From Chloroflexota bacterium (lineage in GTDB: Bacteria > Chloroflexota > Dormibacteria > Dormibacterales > Dormibacteraceae): a DNA stretch of 64,000 bases. The stretch covers positions 186,001 to 250,000 of the forward strand of contig VBIW01000035.1 in NCBI GenBank assembly GCA_005880915.1. Direction: 5' to 3'. Of the stretch, positions 36,212-44,910 are shown piece after piece (positions within the stretch are counted from its first letter, which is position 1; every line of letters starts with the position of its first letter). Both the position numbers and the translations under genes were made by a program. The notes under the pieces are model-generated. The model made no database searches and was not told where the DNA came from. It was given only the letters and a program-made list of their open reading frames with translations.

Positions 36212-38392
36212 ATGATGCGGAGGCGGGCGAGAGATATCGCCAAAGCATTGGGCCTACTGCTAGCAGTCACCACATCAAGCATGTGCACTCCAGGCCCAAC
36301 AACAAACCCATCGATTACGGCGTCCTGTGTTTCGCCGCTGCCCTCGTGCGCAACGGCGACCACATTCTCAGAGGGCTCCACGGTTTCGGTTTCTGGTAGC
36401 GGTTTCTCGTCGTCGACGAACACCGCGATCTGGCTCGAAACTGGCGGCGACGGAAAGCTCGACTTTGGTGAGCCGTCCGTCCAGGTGCTCAGCGATGGAT
36501 CCGGGTCGATCAATACGGTGCTCAAGGTGATTGGGGTGCCAGCCGGCGCGTACACGATCCAGGCTGGAACGTGTCATGTGCAACCCACGCCGGCTTCGTT
36601 CCGGGCCTGCCAAGACCCGGCCAACCCCACAACCGGGGCCGCGTCGACGCCAGTTGTCATCAACCTGAGTTCGGCGCCGTCGAGCATGGGCAGCGGCACG
36701 AACGTCAATATCACGGGCTTCGGGTTTCCCGCCGGCTCGATCAACGTCTGGCTCGATGTCGGCAGCAATAACATCGATCAGGCTCCGGACGACATGTTCA
36801 CAGGGACCACACTGGCGGACGACCTGGCTGGGTCCGACACTACTGTCACTGCGGTCGCAGGGCCAAGCGGGGCCTTTTCTACCAAGATGATGATCAACGG
36901 CGATCCACACCTATATCGGATCGGAGCCGGCCCATCCAGTCATGCGATTGCTTCAACGCGAATCAACATCGGATCGTGCTTCTTGCAGGAGTGCGTGATC
37001 AATGGCGTCGACACAGTTTGTCTCGGAGGGAGATCGCCGTCCGACCATTTGGGCCTATTCAACATCTGCAAGCAAGTGGACTTCAACTACTCCGATTCTG
37101 GCTACGACCTCACAAATCTCGGTCCCGTTTTTCCAGGAGCTGGCGCACTCGCCGCCATGGTCAACGACCTGGGTCTACCTGGGACAGGTTGCATAGCAAT
37201 TAATCTCGCCGAGACATATGCCGCCAACCTGGGCAATCTCGTCATTCCGGACAGTGCCTATGACTTCGGCAAGCAACTGTCTGACTTCGCCGACATTAAC
37301 TGCGCGGGCGGCTTTCCCGGTGGAAACCCGGCGTGTGGATTCATTCCCTGCACTCTCCCGACCTACATCGCTGCAATCGCCATCGGCGGCCACTCAGTTC
37401 CTGACGCCGGGGTCCTCTTGGCCGCGGATGCTGTAGGGCACCTGGCTGCACCTGTCGCACAGTACGCACTCGCGGAAATCGCAGTCGCGGTCGACATCGC
37501 CTGTGGATATGTCGCCTACCACTGTGATGGCAAGGACATCACAATGACCATCCTCCAGAATCCGGCCATTCAGCAGGCGGGGATACCCACGCACTTCGCC
37601 CAGCCTCCGATCAGCAGCGTTCTATTCCCCAATCCATGCAGAGCCTCAGTGTCGGCGCCCCCGATGAACGGCAATTGCTGGGGTGGCCTCATCGGATGGG
37701 GGAAAGTTGCCTGCACCCAGCTCGATAACGACCCGAAAAGCACATGCGACGTCCCGCCTTCGCCAGCAACAGCGGCCCCGCCGTTTCCGAGGCTGCCGAT
37801 TCCAGGTTCGGCTGGCGCAGACAACAAGCTCGCCATGAGGATGTGCACTACGGGCAGGGTGGTTGGCCTCAGCATGGGATACGACGGAGACCTCAGCTTC
37901 GATGTTGACAACAGTTTTGCTCTCGTCAACTACCACAACTTCGATCCCGGCCCCGGAGGCACCGATGCGCCCAACGGAGTTGACGTCGAGATGCCTTGGT
38001 ACAGTCTGGGGGCGATAACAACTAGCCCTGGGAATCCACCGGCCATCGTGCAAATAGAGGCGCTGCGCAAGGGCATGACTGTCACTGTCTGTGGCCAGTG
38101 GGTGGCTGACATGCACATGTTGTGGAATGAGCTGCACCCGGCGTCGTCGCTCACGATCGTTTCTCCTAAGCCAACGGCGATTCCCAACGTTATCGGTGAG
38201 GATCCCGCCGTCGCGACACAGGCGATCCGAGCGCGTGGCTTCGTCGTTGCCCAGGAGACCACCGTGGACCCGACATGCAGGCGTCTAAACATAGTGGCGA
38301 GCCAAACCCCGGTCGGTGGCGGGCTCGGGTATCCAGGATCGACAATTGTCACGATCAGGGTCGGCGTAAAGGGGACCAATCCATGCCCTTGA
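36212..38392 (+). CDS. Secreted protein with IPT-like repeats and a C-terminal PASTA domain
   Basis: The protein has 726 residues; an alternative ATG is the next codon. The basic, hydrophobic N-terminus is a signal peptide ending near SSMCTPGP, with Cys at a poor lipobox. Two IPT/TIG-like beta domains follow (about 45-125 and 150-240; each has a GxGF motif). A cysteine-rich middle (about 250-540) holds hydrophobic helices. A strand-rich domain ends in WVADMHMLWNELHP. Residues 655-720 form a PASTA domain (IPNVIGEDPAVATQAIRARG), which in other proteins binds peptidoglycan or beta-lactams. It is probably a cell-surface protein. The middle region is unrecognised. Confidence 0.65.
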   Translation: MMRRRARDIAKALGLLLAVTTSSMCTPGPTTNPSITASCVSPLPSCATATTFSEGSTVSVSGSGFSSSTNTAIWLETGGDGKLDFGEPSVQVLSDGSGSINTVLKVIGVPAGAYTIQAGTCHVQPTPASFRACQDPANPTTGAASTPVVINLSSAPSSMGSGTNVNITGFGFPAGSINVWLDVGSNNIDQAPDDMFTGTTLADDLAGSDTTVTAVAGPSGAFSTKMMINGDPHLYRIGAGPSSHAIASTRINIGSCFLQECVINGVDTVCLGGRSPSDHLGLFNICKQVDFNYSDSGYDLTNLGPVFPGAGALAAMVNDLGLPGTGCIAINLAETYAANLGNLVIPDSAYDFGKQLSDFADINCAGGFPGGNPACGFIPCTLPTYIAAIAIGGHSVPDAGVLLAADAVGHLAAPVAQYALAEIAVAVDIACGYVAYHCDGKDITMTILQNPAIQQAGIPTHFAQPPISSVLFPNPCRASVSAPPMNGNCWGGLIGWGKVACTQLDNDPKSTCDVPPSPATAAPPFPRLPIPGSAGADNKLAMRMCTTGRVVGLSMGYDGDLSFDVDNSFALVNYHNFDPGPGGTDAPNGVDVEMPWYSLGAITTSPGNPPAIVQIEALRKGMTVTVCGQWVADMHMLWNELHPASSLTIVSPKPTAIPNVIGEDPAVATQAIRARGFVVAQETTVDPTCRRLNIVASQTPVGGGLGYPGSTIVTIRVGVKGTNPCP

Positions 38393-38653
38393 CGCTGGAG
38401 CCTTCAATGGCGGATTGGCATCAGCGAGCGATGTGAAATTCAAGCCGCGTGAGAGACACGCTCCCGCGCCCAGATGCTCCTGATTTCAGACTATCCACTG
38501 CTCCCGCGAACAGCCCGGGCTACTGAGGCGGGGGTGCCTTGACAGCGCTTGATCTGATCCGTTCTTGGGAGCCTGGTACGCGAGGCGATTAAGCCAATAG
38601 ACCCGGTTCGGTGGACATTTGCAGGGGCCCGCTTCTAAGTAACGAGCGTAATG

Positions 38654-38673
38654 ACAGCCAAGACGACAGCCAA
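38654..38673 (+). repeat. Paired ACAGCCAA motif, copy 1 (possible integrase arm sites)
   Basis: Two identical octamers ACAGCCAA start at 38654 and 38666 (period 12), about 100 bp upstream of the tRNA fragment. Confidence 0.45.
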
Positions 38674-38773
38674 GTTCGCCATTGTTGGCGACGGTTGGCG
38701 GACTTAAGCGGACGTTAGTTAACTGAATCTCATCTTGGGCGGACGCGTCCGGACGCCGGTGGACGCCAGATCC

Positions 38774-38823
38774 GCGGTCTTCAAAACCGAGAGTCGAGGG
38801 TTCGAATCCTTCCGCCCCTGCCA
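38774..38823 (+). tRNA. tRNA 3'-half fragment with UCA-type anticodon loop (pseudo-tRNA/att scar)
   Basis: The anticodon arm has loop CTTCAAA (anticodon UCA) closed by CGGT/ACCG. It is followed by a 5-base variable loop, a T arm (GAGGG, TTCGAAT, CCTTC), a seven-base acceptor strand CGCCCCT, discriminator G and an encoded CCA. The expected 5' partner AGGGGCG and a D arm at proper distance are absent. UCA is the selenocysteine (or UGA-suppressor) anticodon, but the long variable arm of tRNA-Sec is missing. It is best read as the far-end 3' fragment left by integration into a tRNA gene, or as a degenerate tRNA. Confidence 0.5.
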
Positions 38824-38909
38824 ACCCGTACTTGACGCTTTCCGTATCACCATCGCCAGTTTTCTTGGCTGGTGGATCCGCCGCCCCGCACACTCGACGA
38901 TGGTCCTTT

Positions 38910-38930
38910 ACAGCCAATCGGTACAGCCAA
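38910..38930 (+). repeat. Paired ACAGCCAA motif, copy 2
   Basis: Octamers start at 38910 and 38923 (period 13), about 90 bp downstream of the tRNA fragment. The same pair with the same period lies at 46689. Confidence 0.45.
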
Positions 38931-39217
38931 TAGCTGGCCAAAGGCGCTCGCCGACGATGGATTTGCGGGGTAGTGCCGAATTGGGCGGCCAACTCCGGCA
39001 CCCAAAGCCCTCGGTTCTAACGAAGCCCTCGGTTTTTGTTGCAGCGACCCGATCAGGGCTTGGTGTCTCATCCGCCTCGCTGGCCAGCTGTTCAACCGCC
39101 GCCGCCCAGATGCCTCAAGCCTAAGGACGCACGAGTCAGGACCGTGAGGCACCCATTCGAGTTCCCAGGCCCGCTTTAGAGCGCCGGACAGGGTGTACGC
39201 CGCCACCGCCGCACCTA

Positions 39218-39337
39218 TTAGGTCCGCCGAATTTCACATCCTCCGCGCCAGCACGCGATCGCGACCGCCGCTATCCCGTCGCCCAGGGCGGACAGTGCCA
39301 CGCCGGGAAACACCCGGCGCGGCACTGGCTGAGCCAT
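39218..39337 (-). pseudogene. N-terminal fragment of an MFS transporter gene
   Basis: Starting from an ATG at 39337, the frame reads MAQPVPRRVFPGVALSALGD and continues GIAAVAIACWRG before diverging. This matches the first membrane helix of the MFS transporter at 41552 (LLVGLAVSSLGD, GISTVTIAWLA). Only about 30 codons remain before a stop. It is a remnant of a related efflux gene, probably cut by a rearrangement at the island edge. Confidence 0.45.
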
Positions 39338-39356
39338 CGCAGGGTAGTAGGGCTCT

Positions 39357-39776
39357 CTACTCCGCGTAGGGCTGATTCTGCCCCGCCGCACTGTAGCTGA
39401 CCTGCCAGGCATATCCATCCAGGTCCGCAAAGACCCCAACGTACCCGCCCCACGTCTCTTTCGTCGCCGGCTTGAGGATCTTCGCGCCAGCCTTCTCGGC
39501 CTCCGCCAAGACCTCATCCACGCGCGCTTCACTGCGCACGACATAGGTGAAGACAACGCCGCTGAAGCCGCCGCTGTCGCCATCAGGGCTCAGGCCAACG
39601 GATTCGGCCAGCCCCTCGCGGCCGTAGAAGCCGACCCTCGAACCACCATGCGGCACGAAGAACACCGAAATCTTGAAGTCGTGCTCAACCTTCCAGCCGA
39701 GGCCATCGGTGTAGAAGCGCCTGGATCGGTCCATGTCGTTGACGCCAAGTAGGATTGCGCTGACGTGGCAGTTCAT
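39357..39776 (-). CDS. Glyoxalase/bleomycin-resistance (VOC) superfamily protein
   Basis: The protein has 139 residues. The paired beta-alpha-beta-beta-beta units of the VOC fold are visible: SAILLGVNDMDRSRRFYTDGLGW opens the first and the sequence closes with VGVFADLDGYAWQVSY. It probably binds a metal and acts on, or sequesters, a small molecule; many relatives in efflux clusters confer drug resistance. AAGGAGAT precedes the ATG. It is co-oriented with the DHA2 exporter gene 115 bp upstream and may be co-transcribed. Confidence 0.8.
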   Translation of the reverse strand: MNCHVSAILLGVNDMDRSRRFYTDGLGWKVEHDFKISVFFVPHGGSRVGFYGREGLAESVGLSPDGDSGGFSGVVFTYVVRSEARVDEVLAEAEKAGAKILKPATKETWGGYVGVFADLDGYAWQVSYSAAGQNQPYAE

Positions 39777-39834
39777 CTGTCTGATCTCCTTATCGACAAC
39801 TGATTTGGCACCGACGAGTTCGTGTTCGAAGTTC

Positions 39835-39886
39835 CTCCTATGCGCGATTCATGGGGAGATCCTCCCTATGCGAGATTCATGGAGAC
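39835..39886. repeat. Imperfect tandem repeat of about 27 bp between VOC and MFS genes
   Basis: Two units, CTCCTATGCGCGATTCATGG... and CTCCCTATGCGAGATTCATGG..., start at 39835 and 39862. Each begins with CTCC and ends near GGAG, giving each unit an inverted-repeat character. It may be a duplicated operator. Confidence 0.4.
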
Positions 39887-39892
39887 GAGCCT

Positions 39893-41437
39893 TCATGCCG
39901 TCAATTCCTGTTCGTGCGGTCCGGTGGGTTCGGACGCCGCGTGCAGCTCCCGACGCTGTGCTGTCGGGCTCGGAGCGTTGACAAGGGCTGCAGCGAGCAG
40001 GGCCCCAAGCACCAGGATCCCCGCTCCCCAGGCCGCAGCCGTGGCATACCCGTGGACCAGCCCGGCAGCCGCACCCAGGCGACCAGTTGTCACGTGGCCG
40101 GCCAGGTAGTTGGCGGTGGCAGCTGCCGCCACTGTGTTGAGTAGCGCCGTCCCGATCGAAGCCCCCACCTGCCCGGCGGCGTTGACGGTCGCCGCCGCCA
40201 CGCCGGCGAGGCGCGGCTGCACTCTAAGGGTCGCGTTGCTGTAGGCGGGCACAATGGCGCAGGAGGCTCCTAGCCCAAGGAGGGCCTCCGCAGGGAGGAC
40301 GTGGGTCAGGTAATCGCTCCCCACGTGAAGCTGGGTGAGGAGGGCCATGCCTGCCCCCGCCACCAGCAGCCCAGGCGCCATCAGCGCCCGAGGCGGCACT
40401 CGGGGCATCAGCCGCCCAGCGATCAGCCACGCGCCGAGCTGCGTGGTGAACGTTATGGGCAGGAAGGCTACCCCGGCGATGAGGGGCGAAAAGCCGAGAA
40501 CGACCTGCAGGTAGTAGGTGATGAAGAGGAAGGCGCCGAAGAGCCCGGCCGTGGCCAGCAGCACGGATAGGAAGGCGCCGCCCCTGGTCCGATCCAGCAC
40601 CACGGATAAGGGGAGCAGCGGGCTCCCGGCCGTCGCCTCACGAACCACGAAGAGAGCGAACAGCGTTCCGCTGCCTAAGATAAGGGCGATCACTGCAGAG
40701 TCCCAGCCCTCGGCCACCGCCTGAACGGAGCCGTAGACCAGTGCCACCAGCGCTCCTGTAACCAAGAGTGCGCCGGGGAAGTCGAAGCGCAGCCTCTCCA
40801 TGGTCGGCGGCGACGAGGGGACCAGCCTAAGGGTTCCGATCGCGGCCACTAGCGCCACCGGCACGTTCACGAAGAGGCACCACCGCCAGGACAGGTACTG
40901 GGTCAGAGCCCCGCCCAGGAGCAGGCCGATGGCCGCGCCGCTGCCGGCGATGCCGCCGAATACGGCGAAGGCGGTCGCTCGTTCCTTGGGCTCGGTGAAA
41001 GTCACCGCCAGTAGGGAGAGTGCGGTTGGGGCGAGGAGGGCTGCGAGGGAGCCCTGAACCGCTCGGGCCGCGACGAGCACGGCGAAGTCTGGCGCCGCGC
41101 CGCCGACCGCCGAGGCGGCGGCGAATCCAACCAGTCCTATCACGAAGGTCCGAGTCCGGCCGAAGCGGTCGGCGAGCCGTCCCCCGAGTAGGAGTAAGCC
41201 GCCGAAGGCCATGGTATAGGCCGTGATCACCCACTGCCGGTCGGCCGGGGAGAAGCTGAGGGAGGCCTGCGCCGAGGGCAAGGCGACGCTGACGATGGTG
41301 GCATCGAGCGCCACCATCAGCTGGGCCAGGCCGATGAAGGCCAGACCCACCCAACGGTTGCCAACCGTCTTGGGTCCACGTACTGCACGGCCGCCATGGA
41401 AAGGCGCCTCATGCTGCGAGATCGGTTGCGCACTCAT
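39893..41437 (-). CDS. DHA2-family (EmrB/QacA-type) MFS drug exporter
   Basis: The protein has 514 residues with 14 predicted membrane helices. The motifs fit the drug:H+ antiporter-2 family: LDATIVSVALPSAQ in helix 1, the loop GGRLADRFGRTR (motif A), and GSGAAIGLLLGG (motif C) with the SWRWCLFVNVP loop after it. It would export a toxic small molecule using the proton gradient. The start at 41437 is preferred over an ATG 54 bases upstream because AAGGAGAAA lies seven bases before it. It is divergent from a second MFS gene. Confidence 0.85.
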   Translation of the reverse strand: MSAQPISQHEAPFHGGRAVRGPKTVGNRWVGLAFIGLAQLMVALDATIVSVALPSAQASLSFSPADRQWVITAYTMAFGGLLLLGGRLADRFGRTRTFVIGLVGFAAASAVGGAAPDFAVLVAARAVQGSLAALLAPTALSLLAVTFTEPKERATAFAVFGGIAGSGAAIGLLLGGALTQYLSWRWCLFVNVPVALVAAIGTLRLVPSSPPTMERLRFDFPGALLVTGALVALVYGSVQAVAEGWDSAVIALILGSGTLFALFVVREATAGSPLLPLSVVLDRTRGGAFLSVLLATAGLFGAFLFITYYLQVVLGFSPLIAGVAFLPITFTTQLGAWLIAGRLMPRVPPRALMAPGLLVAGAGMALLTQLHVGSDYLTHVLPAEALLGLGASCAIVPAYSNATLRVQPRLAGVAAATVNAAGQVGASIGTALLNTVAAAATANYLAGHVTTGRLGAAAGLVHGYATAAAWGAGILVLGALLAAALVNAPSPTAQRRELHAASEPTGPHEQELTA

Positions 41438-41492
41438 CGCTGATTTCTCCTTCAGTCTTTCCGCCGTTCTCATTTCTCTTGAAAGTGTCATC

Positions 41493-41520
41493 TGTCACAT
41501 CGGAGCACCCGCGGTGGGTC
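41493..41520 (+). promoter_or_regulatory. ECF41-type promoter of the MFS gene at 41552
   Basis: TGTCACA is followed after 17 bp by GGTC; the described ECF41 promoter is TGTCACA-N16-CGTC. The surrounding 65 bp are nearly the same as those upstream of the ECF41-like sigma gene (43016), including TCTAC(C/T)TGT(T/A)ATGACCGCC and AATGTGACGGATGAA. Confidence 0.6.
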
Positions 41521-41551
41521 TACCTGTTATGACCGCCTTCGTCGGAGGAAT

Positions 41552-42817
41552 GTGACGGATGAACGCGCCGTGAACCTGGCTGCTTATCGCGGCCTGATGC
41601 GGGACTCCCGCGCACGCCGCCTACTTGTCGGCCTGGCCGTCTCGTCGCTCGGCGACGGGATAAGCACCGTCACTATCGCCTGGCTGGCACTGGCGATAGC
41701 GCCACCCCACGACGCCGGCGTCTACGTCGGCCTGGCGCTGGCGGCGTACACGCTGCCCGGCATGGTCGGCGGCATGACGCTGGGCCGGTTCTTCCGGCGC
41801 CGGTCGCCAAAAGGCCTCGTCATCGCGCATTCCATCGTTCGAACCGGAAGCCTCGCCGCGATCGCGACCCTATCGCTCCCGGGTGCGCTCCACCCGACCG
41901 TGTACGTTCTTCTGCTGGCTGTGTCTTCGCTTCTCGTGACATGGGGGAACGCCGGTGAGTACTCGCTGCTCGCCGACGTCGGAGGGGCGCAGGGGCGGCT
42001 CGCCGCCAACTCGCTGGCGAGCGCACAGGTGTCGATGGCCACGATCATCGGTCCGCTGGCGGCGGGCATCCTGCTGACGCGGCTCGCGGCCGGCTGGCTC
42101 CTGGCCATTGATGCGGCGTCGTTCGCTGTCCTCGGCATCGTGGTTGCCGGCCTCGCCCGCGCGCCCGCGGGGCCGATTGCTGAGAGCGAGCAGCCGTCAG
42201 GAGAGGAATCGGGCTTTCGCCTCCTGCGACGGCGCGAACTCCTCGGCCTGACGGTCGTGACGTGGTTCTTCTTCTTCCTGTACGGGCCGGTCGAGGTGGC
42301 CCTGCCGGTCCACGTCGCGCGCGAGTTGCACGCTTCGGCGCAGCTCCTCGGCGCCTACTGGACCAGCTACGCCCTGGGCGCGCTGGCGGCGAGCCTAGTC
42401 ACCGGGGCGCTGCGCACGGGCAACGTGCCGGCCATCAGCATCGCGATCATCGCCGGCTGGGGCGCGTGCCTGTTGCCTTTCTCCTTCGCGCCCGTCCCCG
42501 TCACGCTGGTGTGCTTCGCCGCCGGGGGTCTGATCTACGGGCCGTTCAATCCCCTCACCTACGCGCTGTTCCAGTCCGCGACGCCTGCCGCTGACCTGCC
42601 CGCGGTCCTCGCCGCGCGAGGGACGGTGGTGATCGTGTCGACACCGCTGGGGATCGCTCTCGGCGGGCCGCTCGTCAGCCTCCTCGGCGGAGGCGGCACG
42701 CTCGTCGCGTCCGGCCTGGCCACCGTCATGCTGGCGGCCGTCTCGCTGCTGGTCTGGCCGCGCGAACCTGCGTTCGGCCGGCCCGAGCCCATCGATCGCG
42801 AGCTGACGGAAACCTAG
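41552..42817 (+). CDS. MFS transporter (12-helix, DHA3-like)
   Basis: The protein has 421 residues and about 12 hydrophobic segments. It starts with GLAVSSLGDGISTVTIAWL, the typical first helix of DHA3/macrolide-efflux-like carriers. A loop with LGRFFRRRSPKG and a central charged loop (about 200-225) separate the two halves. It is probably an exporter. GTG start with GGAGG five bases upstream. The ATG seven bases downstream, which aligns with the sigma factor start in the shared upstream repeat, is out of frame. Expression should depend on the sigma factor encoded next door. Confidence 0.8.
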   Translation: MTDERAVNLAAYRGLMRDSRARRLLVGLAVSSLGDGISTVTIAWLALAIAPPHDAGVYVGLALAAYTLPGMVGGMTLGRFFRRRSPKGLVIAHSIVRTGSLAAIATLSLPGALHPTVYVLLLAVSSLLVTWGNAGEYSLLADVGGAQGRLAANSLASAQVSMATIIGPLAAGILLTRLAAGWLLAIDAASFAVLGIVVAGLARAPAGPIAESEQPSGEESGFRLLRRRELLGLTVVTWFFFFLYGPVEVALPVHVARELHASAQLLGAYWTSYALGALAASLVTGALRTGNVPAISIAIIAGWGACLLPFSFAPVPVTLVCFAAGGLIYGPFNPLTYALFQSATPAADLPAVLAARGTVVIVSTPLGIALGGPLVSLLGGGGTLVASGLATVMLAAVSLLVWPREPAFGRPEPIDRELTET

Positions 42818-43015
42818 GCTCTCGTCCTCCTTTTGGAGCGATTCGTTTAATGCCACACGTTCAGGGCCACTGCGGAACGGATGAAGTGCTTCAAGGCCTT
42901 CGTCCTAATGAAAGTCGATCGCGTGCCAGGCGTTCCCCTCGGGGTCAGGGTTGAAGAGCCCGATAGCTTGGTCCTCTCGGACAGCTCGGTCTTCCTGGAA
43001 ATTGCGCGGAACCTC

Positions 43016-43042
43016 TGTCACATCCGCGCCAGGTGGCCGGTC
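43016..43042 (+). promoter_or_regulatory. ECF41-type promoter of the sigma factor gene (autoregulation)
   Basis: TGTCACA, 16 bp, GGTC: one mismatch to the described ECF41 consensus TGTCACA-N16-CGTC. It lies 40 bp upstream of the sigma gene's start codon, as expected for autoregulation. Confidence 0.65.
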
Positions 43043-43081
43043 TACTTGTAATGACCGCCTGCCTCCAGGGGAATGTGACGG

Positions 43082-43933
43082 ATGAATAACGAAAGGTTGA
43101 CGGAGCAGTTCGAAGAGCAGAGCAACCGGTTGCGGGCCATCGCCTACCGCATGCTCGGTTCGTTCAGCGAGGCGGACGATGCGGTCCAGGAGACCTGGCT
43201 GCGCCTCAACCGCACCAGGATCGATGAGATCGAGAACCTGGCCGCGTGGCTGACAACCGTCGCGACCCGGGTCTGTCTGAATATGCTGGAAGCGCGCAAG
43301 ACACGCCGAGAGGAATCGCTGGAAACTGCCCTTCCAGTGCCAACGGTCAGCGTAGCCTCCTTCGACCCGGAGCACGAGGCGTTGCTCGCCGACTCGGTGG
43401 GCCTCGCTCTCCAGGTGGTGCTGGAATCGCTCTCGCCTCCCGAAAGGGTCGCGTTCGTGCTTCACGACCTGTTCTCGGTGCCGTTTGACGAGGTCGCATC
43501 GATGATGGGAAGGTCGTCGGTGGCTGTCCGTCAGCTGGCGAGCCGGGCTCGGCGACGTGTGCAGGGCAGGCCGGTGCCCGACCGTGACTTCGATCAGCAG
43601 TGGGACGTGGTTGCCGCCTTCTACGCAGCCACGCGAGAAGGTGACTTCGAGCGGCTGATGGAGGTGCTCGACCCCGACGTAGTGCTGCGCGTGGAGGGCG
43701 GTGCAGGCGCTGCGAAGTTGGGAGTGGTCCGCGGGGCCCGCCGAGTTGCCAACGGAGCGAAGGCCGCCGCCCAGTTCGGACACCAGGTCCGCCTGGCCCT
43801 GGTCAACGGTGCGCCAGGTGCGATCCTCCTCGAGGGCGGCCGTCCCGTTACTTTGGTGAGCTTCACCGTAATCGGCGGGAAGATCGTGGAGATCGACGTG
43901 CTGCGTGATCCAGAGCGACTCGCGCAGCTGTGA
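43082..43933 (+). CDS. ECF41-like (SigJ-type) sigma factor with SnoaL-like C-terminal domain
   Basis: The protein has 283 residues. Sigma region 2 (about 10-75; AYRMLGSFSEADDAVQETWLR) and region 4 (about 118-165; LSPPERVAFVLHDLFSVPFDEVA, then RQLASRARRRV) are followed by a SnoaL/NTF2-like domain (175-283). ECF41 family features are recognisable but altered: ALPVP in the linker (usually WLPEP), EGGAG for DGGGR, and DPERL near the end for NPDKL. In this family the C-terminal domain controls activity in place of an anti-sigma factor. The partner gene is usually a carboxymuconolactone decarboxylase-like or oxidoreductase gene; here a broken one follows. Confidence 0.85.
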   Translation: MNNERLTEQFEEQSNRLRAIAYRMLGSFSEADDAVQETWLRLNRTRIDEIENLAAWLTTVATRVCLNMLEARKTRREESLETALPVPTVSVASFDPEHEALLADSVGLALQVVLESLSPPERVAFVLHDLFSVPFDEVASMMGRSSVAVRQLASRARRRVQGRPVPDRDFDQQWDVVAAFYAATREGDFERLMEVLDPDVVLRVEGGAGAAKLGVVRGARRVANGAKAAAQFGHQVRLALVNGAPGAILLEGGRPVTLVSFTVIGGKIVEIDVLRDPERLAQL

Positions 43934-43966
43934 CCAGATCACCTACTGAGCTGAGGAGAACCAACA

Positions 43967-44490
43967 ATGGATACCAATGCGAAGGTTCCACAAGACCGGA
44001 TGAAGAATCCAGTCGTTATCATCCCGGAGGCCACGGAGCCCGTCCGGGCCGCCGTACGCGGCGGCTAACGGGTGGCGCATCAAACGAACACTCGACCTCG
44101 TACATCTTCGAGCCAGCAGATTAATGGGTGCAGCTCGTGCGTGCACTTGGGCTCGCGTGGCGCCAAGAAGGCGGGCGAGACAGATGGTCGATTGTTCGCT
44201 TGTAGCGGCTTGGCGCGAATCGCCTCACTTCACCGATCCCGAGCGGGCAGCACTCGCGCTGGCTGAGGCGGTGACCCGTCTCAGCGATTCGCCCGCACCC
44301 GGTTTCCTACGAGGTCTGGAACGAGGCCGCCCGGCATTATGACGAGCGCGGACTGTCGGCGCTCGTGCTCACGATAGCCGTAACCAATGTGTTCAACCGC
44401 CTCAACGTTGCTACGTGGCAAATCGCCGAGCCTGGGGCTGGGGCTGGGCTGGGGATCGACGCTGAGCAGCTTCCCCGTCGCCGCGGCTAG
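43967..44490 (+). pseudogene. Frameshifted carboxymuconolactone decarboxylase/AhpD-like gene
   Basis: A good ribosome-binding site (GAGGAGA) and ATG open MDTNAKVPQDRMKNPVVIIP, the usual N-terminus of this family. The rest is spread over three frames: TLDLVHLRAS, then QINGCSSCVHLGSRGAKKAG with the CxxC redox motif, then VAAWRESPHFTDPERAALAL, then PVSYEVWNEAARHYDERGLS to a TAG at 44490. At least three frameshifts plus an early stop (TAA at 44066) inactivate it. It lies 34 bp behind the ECF41-like sigma gene, the usual place for its COE partner. Sequence quality could be checked, but several independent shifts argue for real decay. Confidence 0.8.
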
Positions 44491-44910
44491 AGTCAGTTCA
44501 AGGAAGAGTCCCTGCAGCCGCAGGCGTAGCAAGCAGTTGAGGAGACAGGACGGAAATTGCGGCGACAACGAGCACGGCGTCCCGCTTTGTTCGGTCAATT
44601 TCCCCATCGAGATTCGTCATCTATATCCGGAGGACAACTTTGGAGCGCACTCCAGCACATTCCGAATCCGAGATCACCTGAGCAAGACGCATCTCGCTTC
44701 GTACATCACCTTTCAGCAGCTCGTTTGTCACAACGAATCGGCCACATTGACATCTATCGGGGATCCGCCCAACGAGTGAGGGGACCGAGGAAAATGCCGG
44801 CTGACAACCCATGCGGTCTGCCTCGATTGCCTTCTCGGGGTGGTCGGTTCACCCCCACTGCCGGTAGGTCTCGCGTGCAGTCAGAGCAGGTAGGCGGCGA
44901 GCCGTCCGAT
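44491..44910. other. Intergenic region, nothing recognised
   Basis: These 420 bases follow the broken decarboxylase gene. Long open frames run through them, but they show no domain and no ribosome-binding site. The reading frame of the next gene extends upstream through here, although its conserved part begins only at 44911. Confidence 0.4.

Larger units (their letters stand above)
38393..39217. other. Gene-poor junction with tRNA fragment and arm-like repeats
   Basis: No protein gene is supported here. The stretch holds a tRNA 3' half and two pairs of ACAGCCAA motifs (listed separately). The leftward frame over the tRNA fragment encodes AEGFEPSTLG, the well-known artefact peptide of antisense tRNA 3' ends. 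That confirms that the frame is spurious. Confidence 0.6.

Noticed and set aside
35760..36215. Independent 151-codon gene behind the orphan RHS end
   Set aside because: It is in the same frame as the RHS fragment after one stop and shows similarity to the RHS tip only at its beginning, so it is treated as part of the decayed cassette.
38735..38823. Complete tRNA-Sec gene
   Set aside because: Six of eight acceptor pairs could form with TTGGGCGG, and GCGTCC/GGACGC could be a D stem. However, the terminal pairs fail, the D loop is too long and the long variable arm is absent.
38486..39001. Leftward frame of 171 codons across the tRNA fragment
   Set aside because: It contains AEGFEPSTLG, the known artefact of antisense tRNA 3' ends, and has no domain or start signal.
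42905..43942. Long leftward frame of 345 codons
   Set aside because: It lies antisense over the sigma factor gene, whose domains are clear. Its last 30 codons (GLFNPDPEGNAWHAIDFH) faintly resemble a glyoxalase end, but this is too short to call.
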